This document shows, one piece after another, positions 22,923 to 33,952 of a DNA stretch of 64,000 nucleotides. The stretch comes from Glandiceps talaboti (lineage: Eukaryota > Hemichordata > Enteropneusta > Spengelidae), in contig NW_027554294.1 of assembly GCF_964340395.1 (NCBI RefSeq), positions 67,501-131,500 of the forward strand, in the 5' to 3' direction. The stretch's first letter is position 1. Every line of letters starts with the position of its first letter. A program made the position numbers and the translations under genes. The notes under the pieces are model-generated. The model did not search any database, had not been told where the DNA came from, and saw only the letters and a program-made list of their open reading frames with translations.

Positions 22923-22940
22923 GTAAGACAAAAACTAAAT

Positions 22941-25472
22941 AATTACAGTCATCGCAGTAATTTCCCGCACAGCAACTTAACGATGTTGCCAGCTAATTAG
23001 TGAGCAATATTGAGAGTTAAATTGACAATTACCGAGACACGTGTGTGTTTTGTAACTGATGTGGACACATGCTGACTCAGCAGAAACTCGTTTCTGTATT
23101 TATGTTACAATGTTTACACAAATGGCTCAACAAATTTCAAGTACATATACTTTCTGAATGGCGTGACTGCTTGCTGTATCATGAGTATAAGAACAAAAAA
23201 GTTTTTGAGATGTGTATAGAAATATCCTAGGTCACGGTATCACCGTATAAAAAAAGATGCATGCATGCGTTTTCTTGAAACGCTATTCATAAAGTAACTA
23301 GCCTAAGAAGTTGCCGGTAATTTTTTACCAACACATTTGAAGGTCACACTTGCAAGTAATTTATACTTCGCATTGTAGACTAAATATCCCGATTGACATA
23401 GTCTGGACTGATGTACTCTGGCTCTGAATGTATCAAAGCATACAGATAGACAACGTTGTTGACATTAATTTTGATTGACACTTCCATTAGATAGCAATGA
23501 ACCGTGTAGACAAATTTGATAGGATCATTCTTCTTCTACATGACTGTTGGCAAGCCTTTGATTTCGACATAATTTTGCCATTTTCTGGTTTTTAGATTTT
23601 ATTCGCTACTCCGTTTGCTCCTGTCATTCAACGTCTCTAATTCTCAAATCATGATAGTTTGACATGCCAATATAGTACAGCAGATAGCCTACACAGCGGA
23701 GAACCATTGCCGGTTTCAGTATGAGTAAACAACAGATAACTAATTTCTTTTCTCCGGCTAGTAAGCCAGGTAGGAGTGATGGAAATGATGAACAAACTGC
23801 TAATATCGCAACGAGACAGCAGGCAAATTGTGCCTTCCGAAATACTTCAAATGCTAAGCCTTTCGTTGTTATGGTGGCAAATTTGCACTTTCGTATGTGA
23901 TCTGTGCACTGTGTGCATGTCTGTTACTGTACATACAATGTATAACAATATCAGTATGTATCAAATATCTCGTATCGTCTTTACTTTAATTTATTTTAAG
24001 TGACCAATGATTGAGTTAATTTACAAAATCTTCAGAGGAATTAGTGTGGTGTAGACATTCACTGGTAGAAAAGTAAAAAATGATTCACGCAATACTCAAC
24101 TTCCAAACATGTACTGCACTGGTGAAATGACACAATATATGTTATCAATTTCACATTGCACATCAGTCATCTGCTATGAAATATTTGTCAATGAGTAAAC
24201 CAAACGAAAAAAAAATCCTACTGAACACTAATTGTACGTAATAAGTGATGTTTAGAACTACCTGCATTTATTAATTACGTTACTCCATCTGACTTGCATA
24301 TGTAAAATGAGACGGGTTCCCCCAGTTACTCCATTACTTTTCTGAGTACATTCACATTCAAATGGCACTGAAAAACTTCAAGATAGAAATATCGTAAAAT
24401 TAAAACCCAAGAACAAGTATCTAAAATGTAGACATCAATAACAACTTTTACACAAATGATATATTCACAGATACATGTACCTCCAGTGCTCATAGTGTTT
24501 GAACTTCTATGGCTGTGAGGCTCATATGTCGGCCTAAATGTAGCATTAGACTTATAACCAAGAGTCAATACAAAGGAAATCCACAAAAAGAGAATATTTA
24601 CGGTGCTGTCTTGGCAACAACTTCTTTGATAGCAGTTTCTGTAAATATGTTGGCGAAGACATCGTGTGCTCTAATATAAGGTATCTTTTCACATGACGAA
24701 AATATATCTGACACGTGTTAAATTCTGGGCAATACAGTGGTTGAAATAACAAATTAACATGTCTTAGCCTCCTAATATTTCACGTAAGTTTGGTTCGACA
24801 ATTCGACCATGAGGAAAACCAAAAAGTAGCAACATTTTGAAAGGTGACGTAGTACACTGACATCGTGCTCACGTTTTCAGGGTGATTGCTTCTATTTGCA
24901 TTGCCGTTAGAGAAATTCTAGCGATTGCTTCCAGTCAAACATTGGAACAGAAAAAAGGCACAAAAACAGAGGATAGAACCCTTAAAACCACGTCACTACA
25001 CGCTACATGCAGTTATTGCAGCTAGTATAAGACATGGTTTGAGTGAACCTCATAAACATTACATGGAAGGCCGATTCATTGAAGGGGTGGGCAGTGTGGT
25101 ACATCAATCATAATAACAATATTTATGATTAGTTACCGACTTTGATGGGTTTTTTTTTTACACATTGATGGTGTTAAATAAAGATTAGCAAGCTTACCAA
25201 AGTGTGATAGTAAAGTTGAGTATATAAATACAAATATGTTTATGCCAACTTATAACCTGTACATGAAATGGTTTCTTCCGGACAAAGTTTTATGAATTCA
25301 CCCGTGGCGCTACCCCACTGTTCTAATAAACAAGAAAGGCCTAAGGATGCAGCGACATCAGTTACAATATAAACATGTGTCTTGGTAATTGTCGATCGAA
25401 CTCTATTGTACATTAATTAGCTGGCAACATCAGTAGTTTGCTGTCCGGGAAATTACTGCGATGACTGTAATT
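22941..25472. mobile_element. DNA transposon with about 55-bp inverted ends, within the repeat 9 intron
   Basis: The left end AATTACAGTCATCGCAGTAA, continuing TTTCCCGCACAGCAA and 'gatgttgccagctaatta', is the inverted match of 25410-25472 (taattagctggcaacatc through gcgatgactgtaatt). The inverted repeats span about 55 bp with a few mismatches. The 2.5-kb interior is large enough for a decayed transposase, but no domain was recognised. A clear target duplication could not be fixed. The superfamily is not assigned. Confidence 0.75.
23721..23900 (+). CDS. Short open frame inside the transposon (possible first exon)
   Basis: The 59-codon frame starts MSKQQITNFFSPASKPGRSD. The segment KQQITNFF resembles a PCNA-interacting (PIP-box) motif, although position 1 is Lys instead of the usual Gln. 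It lies well inside the 2.5-kb inverted-repeat element and could be the start of a transposon protein whose remainder has decayed or is spliced. No other domain is visible. Chance is possible. Confidence 0.3.
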   Translation: MSKQQITNFFSPASKPGRSDGNDEQTANIATRQQANCAFRNTSNAKPFVVMVANLHFRM

Positions 25473-26027
25473 GGTTGTAAGTTGAAATTTGGATATTAGA
25501 GGCACACCAGTAACAACGTGAAGTTCTGATGTAGAAGCAACCAACAATCTATCATCCTTACCTCATCCTTCATTGCTCTGGTTGAAATTGAGGAAAACTT
25601 TGACATTTGATATTAATCTTGAAATGTATGATTTTAGAGGTAGGCATACAGTCAGTAATCTGACATTGTCTTTTTTGTTTGGTTGAGGAAATTGTTATGT
25701 TTTGAATATAGTAGTGGACTTTGTACATGTAGCTTGTTGTTCATTGTCCATTGCTACTGATGTATAACAAGTTATTGGTAAATGATGGAGTAATTTATGC
25801 AGCTAATTATGCAGGTCTATACTATGATTAGGTAAAAACAGAAGCCAAAATGTAGTGAGAAAGTTTGGAATTGTTACCACTGACCAGGTTTGTGTTGTAT
25901 ATTAGTAAATCCTCATTTTATGTGCTGCACTGCTGTAGCAGGTTGTCTGTTTTTAAGACAACGGTGGATACATCTAATCTAATATAACAGTTTGGTAAAA
26001 TACATATTTGTATGGTTTATTTGACAG
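25473..26027. other. Intron between repeat 9 exons
   Basis: AT-rich intronic sequence between the transposon and the next spectrin exon; no feature recognised. Confidence 0.5.
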
Positions 26028-26120
26028 TCTTTGTTGAAGAAACATGAAGTGTTGATGTCAGACTTGATAGCATACAGAACCGTCATTGATGCCTTGAGAA
26101 ATCAAGCCATGGAATGTAGA
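26028..26120 (+). CDS. Alpha-spectrin repeat 9 exon (helix B/C)
   Basis: 31 codons, phase 0 to 0, acceptor 'tatttgacag', donor 'gtaagt'. SLLKKHEVLMSDLIAYRTVI followed by DALRNQAMECR matches human ALLKKHEALMSDLSAYGSSI, QALREQAQSCR. The human protein continues QQVAP-, and the next exon here begins QQEEP-. The junction between repeat 9 and SH3 is therefore preserved at the first unit of the array. Confidence 0.88.
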
Positions 26121-26393
26121 GTAAGTCTATTGAGACTAGATGACAGCTATGACATTATGTTATAAAGTTTTACTGTAAAAATTGACTTTGTTCATTGTAC
26201 CTACATGTATACCATTCTGAGCTTACTGAACTACAGTATTATTTGTTGTTAGTGAAAACTGTTCCTATTGTAGTAGATGAACAAACTTTTTGAGCATTTT
26301 GTATGTACATGTATATATAGTATTTCCCAGAATATTAGGTTTGTAAATATGTTAGCACATTGCTAAATTCTTACTATATTGTTTATGGTACAG

Positions 26394-26534
26394 CAACAAG
26401 AAGAACCCATTGGTAATGATGTACTGGTAGGCAAGGAATGTGTACTTGCCGTGAACGATTATGTCGAGGAGAGTCCTTGTGAGGCGTCCATGAAGAAAGG
26501 TGACGTCCTGAATCTCGTCAATAGTGCTAACAAG
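26394..26534 (+). CDS. Alpha-spectrin SH3a exon, copy 2 (in place)
   Basis: 47 codons, phase 0. It differs from copy 1 only by ESPCEAS against KSPCEAS at the protein level. It directly follows the repeat 9 exon, so it is in the canonical gene position. X-type sequence (SPCEAS, KKGD). The SH3b partner, needed for the WW strand and the rest of the barrel, is more than 10 kb downstream. Confidence 0.87.
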
Positions 26535-26618
26535 GTAATGTCATTCCTGTACATTTCTTATGTTATGTCATGTATGCTGACTAGTGGGCATTCCATTCCA
26601 TTTTATCGTTTCATTTTT

Positions 26619-26830
26619 TTAGCACAACTGAACTGATAAGATTCATTAGTGTTATAGGCATTGCTAAGTGTCTCTGTCTGTCTCTGTGTATGTCAATCTG
26701 TGTGTGTGGGTGTGTGTGTATGTGTACGTGCATGCGTGCGTGCGCACACGCCATGATATATACTACTAGATGTATTACCTCGGGTGTCTAGTTGAGAAAA
26801 TTATTGTTCAAGTCAAAATGATCTTACCAT
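26619..26830 (+). mobile_element. Family A fragment in unit X1
   Basis: AGCACAACTGAACTGATA with the degenerate second arm 'ttcattagtgttata', a (GTCT)/(TG) tract and 'gtgtctagttgag'. The family A body then gives way to TACA repeats. The same fragment recurs in X2 (28442-28653) and X3 (33545-33775). Confidence 0.6.
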
Positions 26831-26875
26831 TGGTGTGTCATTGGGGTCAAAAAACACATGAACACAGACAGATAC

Positions 26876-27225
26876 ATACCTACATACATACATACATACA
26901 TACTACATACATACATACATACATACATACATACATACACACACACATAAACAATTATATACAAACATACATACATACATACATACATACATACACACAT
27001 AAACAATTATATACATGTACATACACACATAAATAGTTATATACGTACGTACGTATGTACGACGTACAAACATACATGAATACGTACGTGAAACGTACGT
27101 ACGTACGTACGTACGTACAAACATACATACATACATAAATACGTACGTACGTACGTACGTACGTACGTACGTACGTACAAACATACATACATACATACAT
27201 ACATACATACATACATACATACAAA
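26876..27225 (+). repeat. TACA/ACGT compound microsatellite (X1)
   Basis: Long (TACA)n runs are broken by 'cacacacataaacaatta', followed by (ACGT)n runs and more (TACA)n. All Tyr/Val/Cys/Met- or Ile/His/Thr-repeat open frames here are artefacts. Confidence 0.95.
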
Positions 27226-27800
27226 CTGTTTTGGCAATTCAAGGAGAGGAAACAGTGTCGGAATGGGAGAACTCTTTTCCTTACGAAGTAGTAAATTAGT
27301 CACACTAAATATCTGCTTGCTTGATTGACTCTGGGATTTTTTGGCTGAAGTAGTCAGTTTTGGCGTTATGTAGAAGATCTGTTATGTGGTTCTTTGCATC
27401 CTGATATAATTGTTTATGAACTGTCAAATTTGTCTTTCGCCATAAGTGCTCAGCATGACGACATTGTCGCTTTGCCTTCTCAGTCGTTTATAGAATTATA
27501 CCAAAGATCACTTCGACAAGATGAAAGTCTCTGCGGCTTTACTGCCGCATGACTTACCATTTGAATTTAATGTCGAGATCCTAGGCTGTTAAATGTTCAG
27601 ATGGAGCTAGTATACTGTGAAGGTCTTCCATGCGGACAGTGTGATTTACATTATGAATGTTCTGTGTCATCTTCATGGTGATAATTGGAGGAGGTAGCGC
27701 CACATTGAGGTGACTGATAATGCAGAGATGGTTGGATATAATAACACCAGAAACTATTATAGACTGTACTAAGTCACTTTTCAATCTATGCACTTAACCA
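27226..27800 (-). pseudogene. CR1/Jockey-type LINE fragment (endonuclease end to pre-RT linker), X1
   Basis: On the minus strand, reading from 27793 down, the frame SDLVQSIIVSGVIISNHLCI with 'HLNVALPPPIITMK' resembles the C-terminal part of an APE-type LINE endonuclease (the SDH motif is SNH here). Further on is the basic linker (AKRQCRHAEHLWRKTNLTVH), then KQLYQDAKNHITDLLHNAKT and LLLRKEKSSPIPTLFPLLEL. This resembles the linker before the reverse transcriptase in CR1/Jockey-group LINEs. The RT core is absent: the fragment is cut off by the microsatellite. Frames are interrupted. Confidence 0.7.
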
Positions 27801-28216
27801 ATAATTATATCGACCATATATGTTCTGACTCCTTGTTAAGGGTTTGGGTACTATAGTCACATGTTCATGTGAATGTATATCTATGACCCTCCTTCACCCC
27901 TTTAAAACCACTGTGGCTGGACCATCAGAATGTTGGCATTCTCAATATTAATGTTGAGTATATAGTTTGTTTGAGTGTGCAGTGTGATAGAAGCCATATA
28001 GAGATGGCTTTCATACTATGATTTGGTGTTTTATGTTGAATTAGGAAAATATCAGTATATTGAAAAAATACTTGCTAATTTGTTGTGTATGTTTTGAAAT
28101 TTGATATACAGGATTTAAATTTGGTATGTACATGTATATATAGTATTTCCCAGAATATTAGGTTTGTAAATATGTTAGCACATTGCTAAATTCTTACTAT
28201 ATTGTTTATGGTACAG

Positions 28217-28357
28217 CAACAAGAAGAACCCATTGGTAATGATGTACTGGTAGGCAAGGAATGTGTACTTGCCGTGAACGATTATGTCGAGGAGAGTCCT
28301 TGTGAGGCGTCCATGAAGAAAGGTGACGTCCTGAATCTCGTCAATAGTGCTAACAAG
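28217..28357 (+). CDS. Alpha-spectrin SH3a exon, copy 3
   Basis: 47 codons, phase 0, identical to copy 2 at the protein level (ESPCEAS, KKGD). Acceptor 'tatggtacag', donor 'gtaatg'. In unit X2 no other spectrin exon follows, so a transcript would go from this exon to the next SH3a or further. Confidence 0.82.
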
Positions 28358-28698
28358 GTAATGTCATTCCTGTACATTTCTTATGTTATGTCATGTATGC
28401 TGACTAGTGGGCATTCCATTCCATTTTATCGTTTCATTTTTTTAGCACAACTGAACTGATAAGATTCATTAGTGTTATAGGCATTGCTAAGTGTCTCTGT
28501 CTGTCTCTGTGTATGTCAATCTGTGTGTGTGGGTGTGTGTGTATGTGTACGTGCATGCGTGCGTGCGCACACGCCATGATATATACTACTAGATGTATTA
28601 CCTCGGGTGTCTAGTTGAGAAAATTATTGTTCAAGTCAAAATGATCTTACCATTGGTGTGTCATTGGGGTCAAAAAACACATGAACACAGACAGATAC

Positions 28699-29043
28699 AT
28701 ACCTACATACATACATACATACATACTACATACATACATACATACATACATACATACATACACACACACATAAACAATTATATACAAACATACATACATA
28801 CATACATACATACATACACACATAAACAATTATATACATGTACATACACACATAAATAGTTATATACGTACGTACGTATGTACGACGTACAAACATACAT
28901 ACATGAATACGTACGTGAAACGTACGTACGTACGTACGTACGTACAAACATACATACATACATAAATACGTACGTACGTACGTACGTACGTACAAACATA
29001 CATACATACATACATACATACATACATACATACATACATACAA
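28699..29043 (+). repeat. TACA/ACGT compound microsatellite (X2)
   Basis: Same structure as in X1, with slightly different ACGT and TACA run lengths. Confidence 0.95.
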
Positions 29044-29619
29044 ACTGTTTTGGCAATTCAAGGAGAGGAAACAGTGTCGGAATGGGAGAACTCTTTTCCT
29101 TACGAAGTAGTAAATTAGTCACACTAAATATCTGCTTGCTTGATTGACTCTGGGATTTTTTGGCTGAAGTAGTCAGTTTTGGCGTTATGTAGAAGATCTG
29201 TTATGTGGTTCTTTGCATCCTGATATAATTGTTTATGAACTGTCAAATTTGTCTTTCGCCATAAGTGCTCAGCATGACGACATTGTCGCTTTGCCTTCTC
29301 AGTCGTTTATAGAATTATACCAAAGATCACTTCGACAAGATGAAAGTCTCTGCGGCTTTACTGCCGCATGACTTACCATTTGAATTTAATGTCGAGATCC
29401 TAGGCTGTTAAATGTTCAGATGGAGCTAGTATACTGTGAAGGTCTTCCATGCGGACAGTGTGATTTACATTATGAATGTTCTGTGTCATCTTCATGGTGA
29501 TAATTGGAGGAGGTAGCGCCACATTGAGGTGACTGATAATGCAGAGATGGTTGGATATAATAACACCAGAAACTATTATAGACTGTACTAAGTCACTTTT
29601 CAATCTATGCACTTAACCA
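29044..29619 (-). pseudogene. CR1/Jockey-type LINE fragment, X2 copy
   Basis: Duplicate of the X1 fragment: endonuclease C-terminal segment (MHRLKSDLVQSIIVSGVIIS at 29612 downward), then the linker with LLLRKEKSSPIPTLFPLLEL. It has the same orientation and the same truncation at the TACA array. Confidence 0.7.
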
Positions 29620-30035
29620 ATAATTATATCGACCATATATGTTCTGACTCCTTGTTAAGGGTTTGGGTACTATAGTCACATGTTCATGTGAATGTATATC
29701 TATGACCCTCCTTCACCCCTTTAAAACCACTGTGGCTGGACCATCAGAATGTTGGCATTCTCAATATTAATGTTGAGTATATAGTTTGTTTGAGTGTGCA
29801 GTGTGATAGAAGCCATATAGAGATGGCTTTCATACTATGATTTGGTGTTTTATGTTGAATTAGGAAAATATCAGTATATTGAAAAAATACTTGCTAATTT
29901 GTTGTGTATGTTTTGAAATTTGATATACAGGATTTAAATTTGGTATGTACATGTATATATAGTATTTCCCAGAATATTAGGTTTGTAAATATGTTAGCAC
30001 ATTGCTAAATTCTTACTATATTGTTTATGGTATAG

Positions 30036-30176
30036 CAACAAGAAGCCCCCATTGGTAATGATGTACTGGTAGGCAAGGAATGTGTACTTGCCGTGAACGA
30101 TTATGTCGAGAAGAGTCCTCGCGAGGCGTCCATGAAGAAAGGTTATGTCCTGAATCTCGTCAATAGTGCTAACAAG
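30036..30176 (+). CDS. Alpha-spectrin SH3a exon, copy 4
   Basis: 47 codons, phase 0, Y-type sequence (QQEAP, KSPREAS, KKGYVL). SPREAS is closer to the vertebrate SPREVT than the SPCEAS of X copies. The acceptor is 'tatggtatag' instead of 'tatggtacag'. AVNDY replaces ALYDY as in all copies. Confidence 0.83.
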
Positions 30177-30386
30177 GTAATGTCATTCCTGTACATTTCT
30201 TATGTTATGTTATGTTATGTCATGTATGACTAGTGGGCATTCCATTCCATTTTATTGTTTCATTTTTTAGCACAACTAGTGTGATTTGATGTTTTATGTT
30301 GAATTAGGACAATTTAGTATATGTATAACAATCATTGAAAAAACACTTGCTAATCTGTTGTGTATGTTTTGAAATTTGATATACAG

Positions 30387-30478
30387 GATTTAAATTTCCG
30401 TTGGACAGCTTTGGAACAAGTGGCTGATGAATGTAGTACCAGTCTTGGCAGTGCTCATGATGTACACAGGTTCTTTAG
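30387..30478 (+). CDS. Alpha-spectrin repeat 10/11 junction exon, copy 1
   Basis: 92 nt, phase 0 start and phase 2 end, acceptor 'gatatacag', donor 'gtgaga'. DLNFRWTALEQVADECSTSL then GSAHDVHRFFR matches human alpha-II ELNERWRSLQQLAEERSQLL, GSAHEVQRFHR, which starts repeat 11. In vertebrate order this segment comes after repeat 10. Here it lies before the repeat 10 exon, with compatible phase (FF-R-YTHLLE). It is therefore a circularly permuted exon order produced by duplication. Confidence 0.85.
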
Positions 30479-30738
30479 GTGAGAAATAACTCTTGGGTAG
30501 ATTGTAAGTTTGTGTATGAGTGAGTAGATGAATTAGTGATAGCCAGCTAGGATAGAGTATGATATGTTGCTAATGATTTGGTATGACCGAAAATTCCACA
30601 GCTTTGTAGTATATGGAAAGTTTAGGAATTAATATGAGCTATCAGATCTGACAAACCAAATACTGTGCATATTGACACACCAGTAACATTATCAAATTGG
30701 CTAAAGTAAAGTACTAAATGTGTTTAATTTCTGTTTAG

Positions 30739-31048
30739 ATACACACATTTGCTGGAGACAGCTAACAATAGAAAACAACGTTGTCTGGAAGACTCATGCA
30801 AACAACACATACAGAGATGTGAAGTACGTGATCTCTTAGTCTGGATGAATGATAAAGAGGCCTTCACTGTCTCCTCTGAAGTCGGTGACGATTTGGGACA
30901 AGTGGATGGTCAACAGAAGAAATTTGCTGATTTCCCCAAGGACTTGGCAGCCAACAATAAGGCCACACTGACAGAAATTATTGAAATTTCTATTGCCATA
31001 CATGTTGAAAGTAGTCATGAAGTACAGTGTGTGGCTGCTTGTATCCAG
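30739..31048 (+). CDS. Alpha-spectrin repeat 10 exon, copy 1
   Basis: 310 nt, phase 2 start (one base completes a codon) and phase 0 end, 103 codons. YTHLLETANNRKQRCLEDSC, then QHIQRCEVRDLLVWMNDKEA, then SSEVGDDLGQVDGQQKKFAD and DFPKDLAANNKATLTEI-type helix C. Matches human repeat 10 (LLELGEKRKGMLEKSCKKFM, LQQWINEKEAALTSEEVGAD, LEQVEVLQKKFDDFQKDLKA). Helix A tryptophan is present (VWMND). One extra Asn codon distinguishes it from copies 2 and 3. Ends at 'gtatccag' before 'gttagc'. Confidence 0.88.
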
Positions 31049-31672
31049 GTTAGCAAGTGTACCATGCTATGATTAATTGAGTTTGGTCTTAAACCCCAAT
31101 GTTTGAATTCTATATAATCATATGAAACTTTGTAAACCAAAGATTTTAATGATTGAGAATATAGTAATAAAGTTTGAACATGATATTAAACTCTGGATAA
31201 AATTCTGTATTTTCATGAGCTTTCTGACTCTGTGTCTCTGCAGGTGACATGATCGTCTGATGACATACTAGGATTTCTTTAGAAGATTGTTGTACATGTA
31301 GATGTAAATGTGTATGAATGGCCGGCCTCCTTCACCCCTTTAAAACCACTGTGGCTTGACCACCAGAATTTTGGCATTCTCAATATTAATGTTGAGTATA
31401 TACATGTAGTTAGTTGGCGTGTACAGTCTAAGAAGAGTCATATAGACAGGGATTTCATAGTGTGATTTGATGTTTTATGTTGAATTAGGACAATTCCGTA
31501 TATGTATAACAATCATTGAAAAAACACTTGCTAATCTGTTGTGTATGTTTTGAAATTTGATATACAGGACTTGAATTTTGTATGTACATGTATATATAGT
31601 ATTTCCCAGAATATTAGGTTTGTAAATATGTTAGCACATTGCTAAATTCTTACTATATTGTTTATGGTACAG

Positions 31673-31813
31673 CAACAAGAAGAACCCATTGGTAATGATG
31701 TACTGGTAGGCAAGGAATGTGTACTTGCCGTGAACGATTATGTCGAGAAGAGTCCTCGCAAGGTGTCCATTAAGAAAGGATATGTCCTGAATCTCGTCAA
31801 TAGTGCTAACAAG
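31673..31813 (+). CDS. Alpha-spectrin SH3a exon, copy 5
   Basis: 47 codons, phase 0, the most diverged array copy at the protein level ([19 protein letters not shown]). The frame is intact and the flanking splice signals are conserved (tacag / gtaatg). Confidence 0.83.
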
Positions 31814-32021
31814 GTAATGTCATTCCTGTACATTTCTTATGTTATGTTATGTCATGTATGCTGACTAGTGGGCATTCCATTCCATTTTATCGTTTCATTT
31901 TTTAGCACAACTAGTGTGATTTGGTGTTTTATGTTGAATTAGGACAATTTAGTATATGTATAACAATCATTGAAAAAACACTTGCTAATCTGTTGTGTAT
32001 GTTTTGAAATTTGATATACAG

Positions 32022-32113
32022 GATTTAAATTTCCGTTGGACAGCTTTGGAACAAGTGGCTGATGAATGTAGTACCAGTCTTGGCAGTGCTCATGATGTAC
32101 ACAGGTTCTTTAG
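32022..32113 (+). CDS. Alpha-spectrin repeat 10/11 junction exon, copy 2
   Basis: 92 nt, same phases and peptide as copy 1 (DLNFRWTALEQ...GSAHDVHRFFR). Splices in phase with the repeat 10 exon at 32375. Confidence 0.85.
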
Positions 32114-32374
32114 GTGAGAAAGAACTCTTGGGTAGATTGTAAGTTTGTGTATGAGTGAGTAGATGAATTAGTGATAGCCAGCTAGGATAGAGTATGATAT
32201 GTTGCTAATGATTTGGTATGACCAAAAATTCCACAGCTTTGTAGTATATGGAAAGTTTAGGAATTAATATGAGCTATCAGATCTGACAAACCAAATACTG
32301 TGCATATTGACACACCAGTAACATTATCAAATTGGCTAAAGTAAAGTACTAAAATGTGTTTAATTTCTGTTTAG

Positions 32375-32681
32375 ATACACACATTTGCTGGAGACAGCTA
32401 ACAATAGAAAACAACGTTGTCTGGAAGACTCATGCAAACAACACATACAGAGATGTGAAGTACGTGATCTCTTAGTCTGGATGAATGATAAAGAGGCAAT
32501 CACTGTCTCCTCTGAAGTCGGTGACGATTTGGGACAAGTGGATGGTCAACAGAAGAAATTTGCTGATTTCCCCAAGGACTTGGCAGCCAATAAGGCCACA
32601 CTGACAGAAATTATTGAAATTTCTACTGCCATACATGTTGAAAGTAGTCATGAAGTACAGTGTGTGGCTGCTTGTATTCAG
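32375..32681 (+). CDS. Alpha-spectrin repeat 10 exon, copy 2
   Basis: 307 nt, 102 codons after the phase base; lacks the extra Asn of copy 1 and reads NDKEAITVSS where copy 1 has NDKEAFTVSS. Intact frame; end 'gtattcag' before 'gttagc'. All splice signals conserved. Confidence 0.87.
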
Positions 32682-33310
32682 GTTAGCAAGTGTACCATGC
32701 TATGATTAATTGAGTTTGGTCTTAAACCCCAATGTTTGAATTCTATATAATCATATGAAACTTTGTAAACCAAAGATTTTAATGATTGAGAATATAGTAA
32801 TAAAGTTTGAACATGATATTAAACTCTGGATAAAATTCTGTATTTTCATGAGCTTTCTGACTCTGTCTCTGGTGACATAATCGTCTGATGACATACTGGG
32901 ATTTCTTTAGAAGATTGTTGTACATGTAGATGTAAATGTGTATGAATGGCCGGCCTCCTTCACCCCTTTAAAACCACTGTGGCTTGACCACCAGAATTTT
33001 GGCATTCTCAATATTAATGTTGAGTATACATGTATATACACATAGTTAGTTGGCGTGTACAGTCTAAGAAGAGTCATATAGACAGGGATTCCATAGTGTG
33101 ATTTGATGTTTTATGTTGAATTAGGACAATTCCGTATATGTATAACAATCATTGGAAAAACACTTGCTAATCTGTTGTGTATGTTTTGAAATTTGATATA
33201 CAGGACTTGAATTTTGTATGTACATGTATATATATAGTATTTTCCAGAATATTAGGTTTGTAAATATGTTAGCACATTGCTAAATTCTTACTATATTGTT
33301 TATGGTACAG

Positions 33311-33451
33311 CAACAAGAAGAACCCATTGGTAATGATGTACTGGTAGGCAAGGAATGTGTACTTGCCGTGAACGATTATGTCGAGGAGAGTCCTTGTGAG
33401 GCGTCCATGAAGAAAGGTGACGTCCTGAATCTCGTCAATAGTGCTAACAAG
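33311..33451 (+). CDS. Alpha-spectrin SH3a exon, copy 6
   Basis: 47 codons, phase 0, X-type sequence (ESPCEAS, KKGD) identical in protein to copies 2 and 3. It is followed by the family A fragment at 33545 and not by a spectrin exon. Confidence 0.83.
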
Positions 33452-33798
33452 GTAATGTCATTCCTGTACATTTCTTATGTTATGTTATGTCATGTATGCT
33501 GACTAGTGGGCATTCCATTCCATTTTATCGTTTCATTTTTTTTTAGCACAACTGAACTGATAAGATTCATTAGTGTTATAGGCATTGCTAAGTGTCTCTG
33601 TCTGTGTCTGTGTATGTCAATCTGTGTGTGTGGGTGTGTGTGTATGTGTGCGTGCATGCGTGCGTGCGCACACGCCATGATATTTGGTACTACTAGATGT
33701 ATTACCTCGGGTGTCTAGTTGAGAAAATTATTGTTCAAGTCAAAATGATCTTACCATTGGTGTGTCATTGGGGTCAAAAAACACATGAACACAGACAG

Positions 33799-33952
33799 AT
33801 ACATACCTACATACATACATACATACATACTACATACATATACATACATACATACATACATACATACATACATACACACACACATAAACAATTATATACA
33901 AACATACATACATACATACATACATACATACATACATACATACATACAAACT
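33799..33952 (+). repeat. TACA microsatellite (X3)
   Basis: (TACA)n with 'cacacacataaacaatta' interruption, no ACGT block. It is shorter than in X1 and X2. Confidence 0.95.

Larger units (their letters stand above)
26301..28123 (+). repeat. Tandem unit X1 of the SH3a array
   Basis: 1823 bp from 'gtatgtacatgtatatatag' to the same motif in the next unit. In order it holds the SH3a exon, a family A start, TACA/ACGT microsatellites, a minus-strand LINE fragment, and a tail with 'cacccctttaaaaccac' and 'tcaatattaatgttgagtat'. The last bases are a truncated exon start (acceptor 'gatatacag' plus 'gatttaaatttg'). Confidence 0.85.
28124..29942 (+). repeat. Tandem unit X2 of the SH3a array
   Basis: 1819 bp, almost identical by eye to X1 throughout, including the microsatellite interruptions and the LINE fragment; differences are mainly microsatellite length. 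This similarity suggests a very recent duplication or an assembly duplication of one unit. It also ends with the truncated 'gatatacag' + 'gatttaaatttg' junction. Confidence 0.85.
29943..31579 (+). repeat. Tandem unit Y1 of the SH3a array
   Basis: 1637 bp: SH3a, a repeat 11-start exon, a repeat 10 exon, then the shared tail. After SH3a the sequence 'ttttttagcacaact' (first bases of family A) is joined straight to 'agtgtgatttgatg' from the tail. Y units thus appear to derive from an X-like unit by deletion. Confidence 0.85.
31580..33215 (+). repeat. Tandem unit Y2 of the SH3a array
   Basis: 1636 bp with the same exon content and junctions as Y1. It ends in the truncated exon start 'gatatacag' + 'gacttgaatttt'. 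Confidence 0.85.

Noticed and set aside
26770-29147. Open frames with long HTYI, YVCM or RTYV repeats on both strands
   Set aside because: They are translations of TACA and ACGT microsatellites and have no start context or other coding support.
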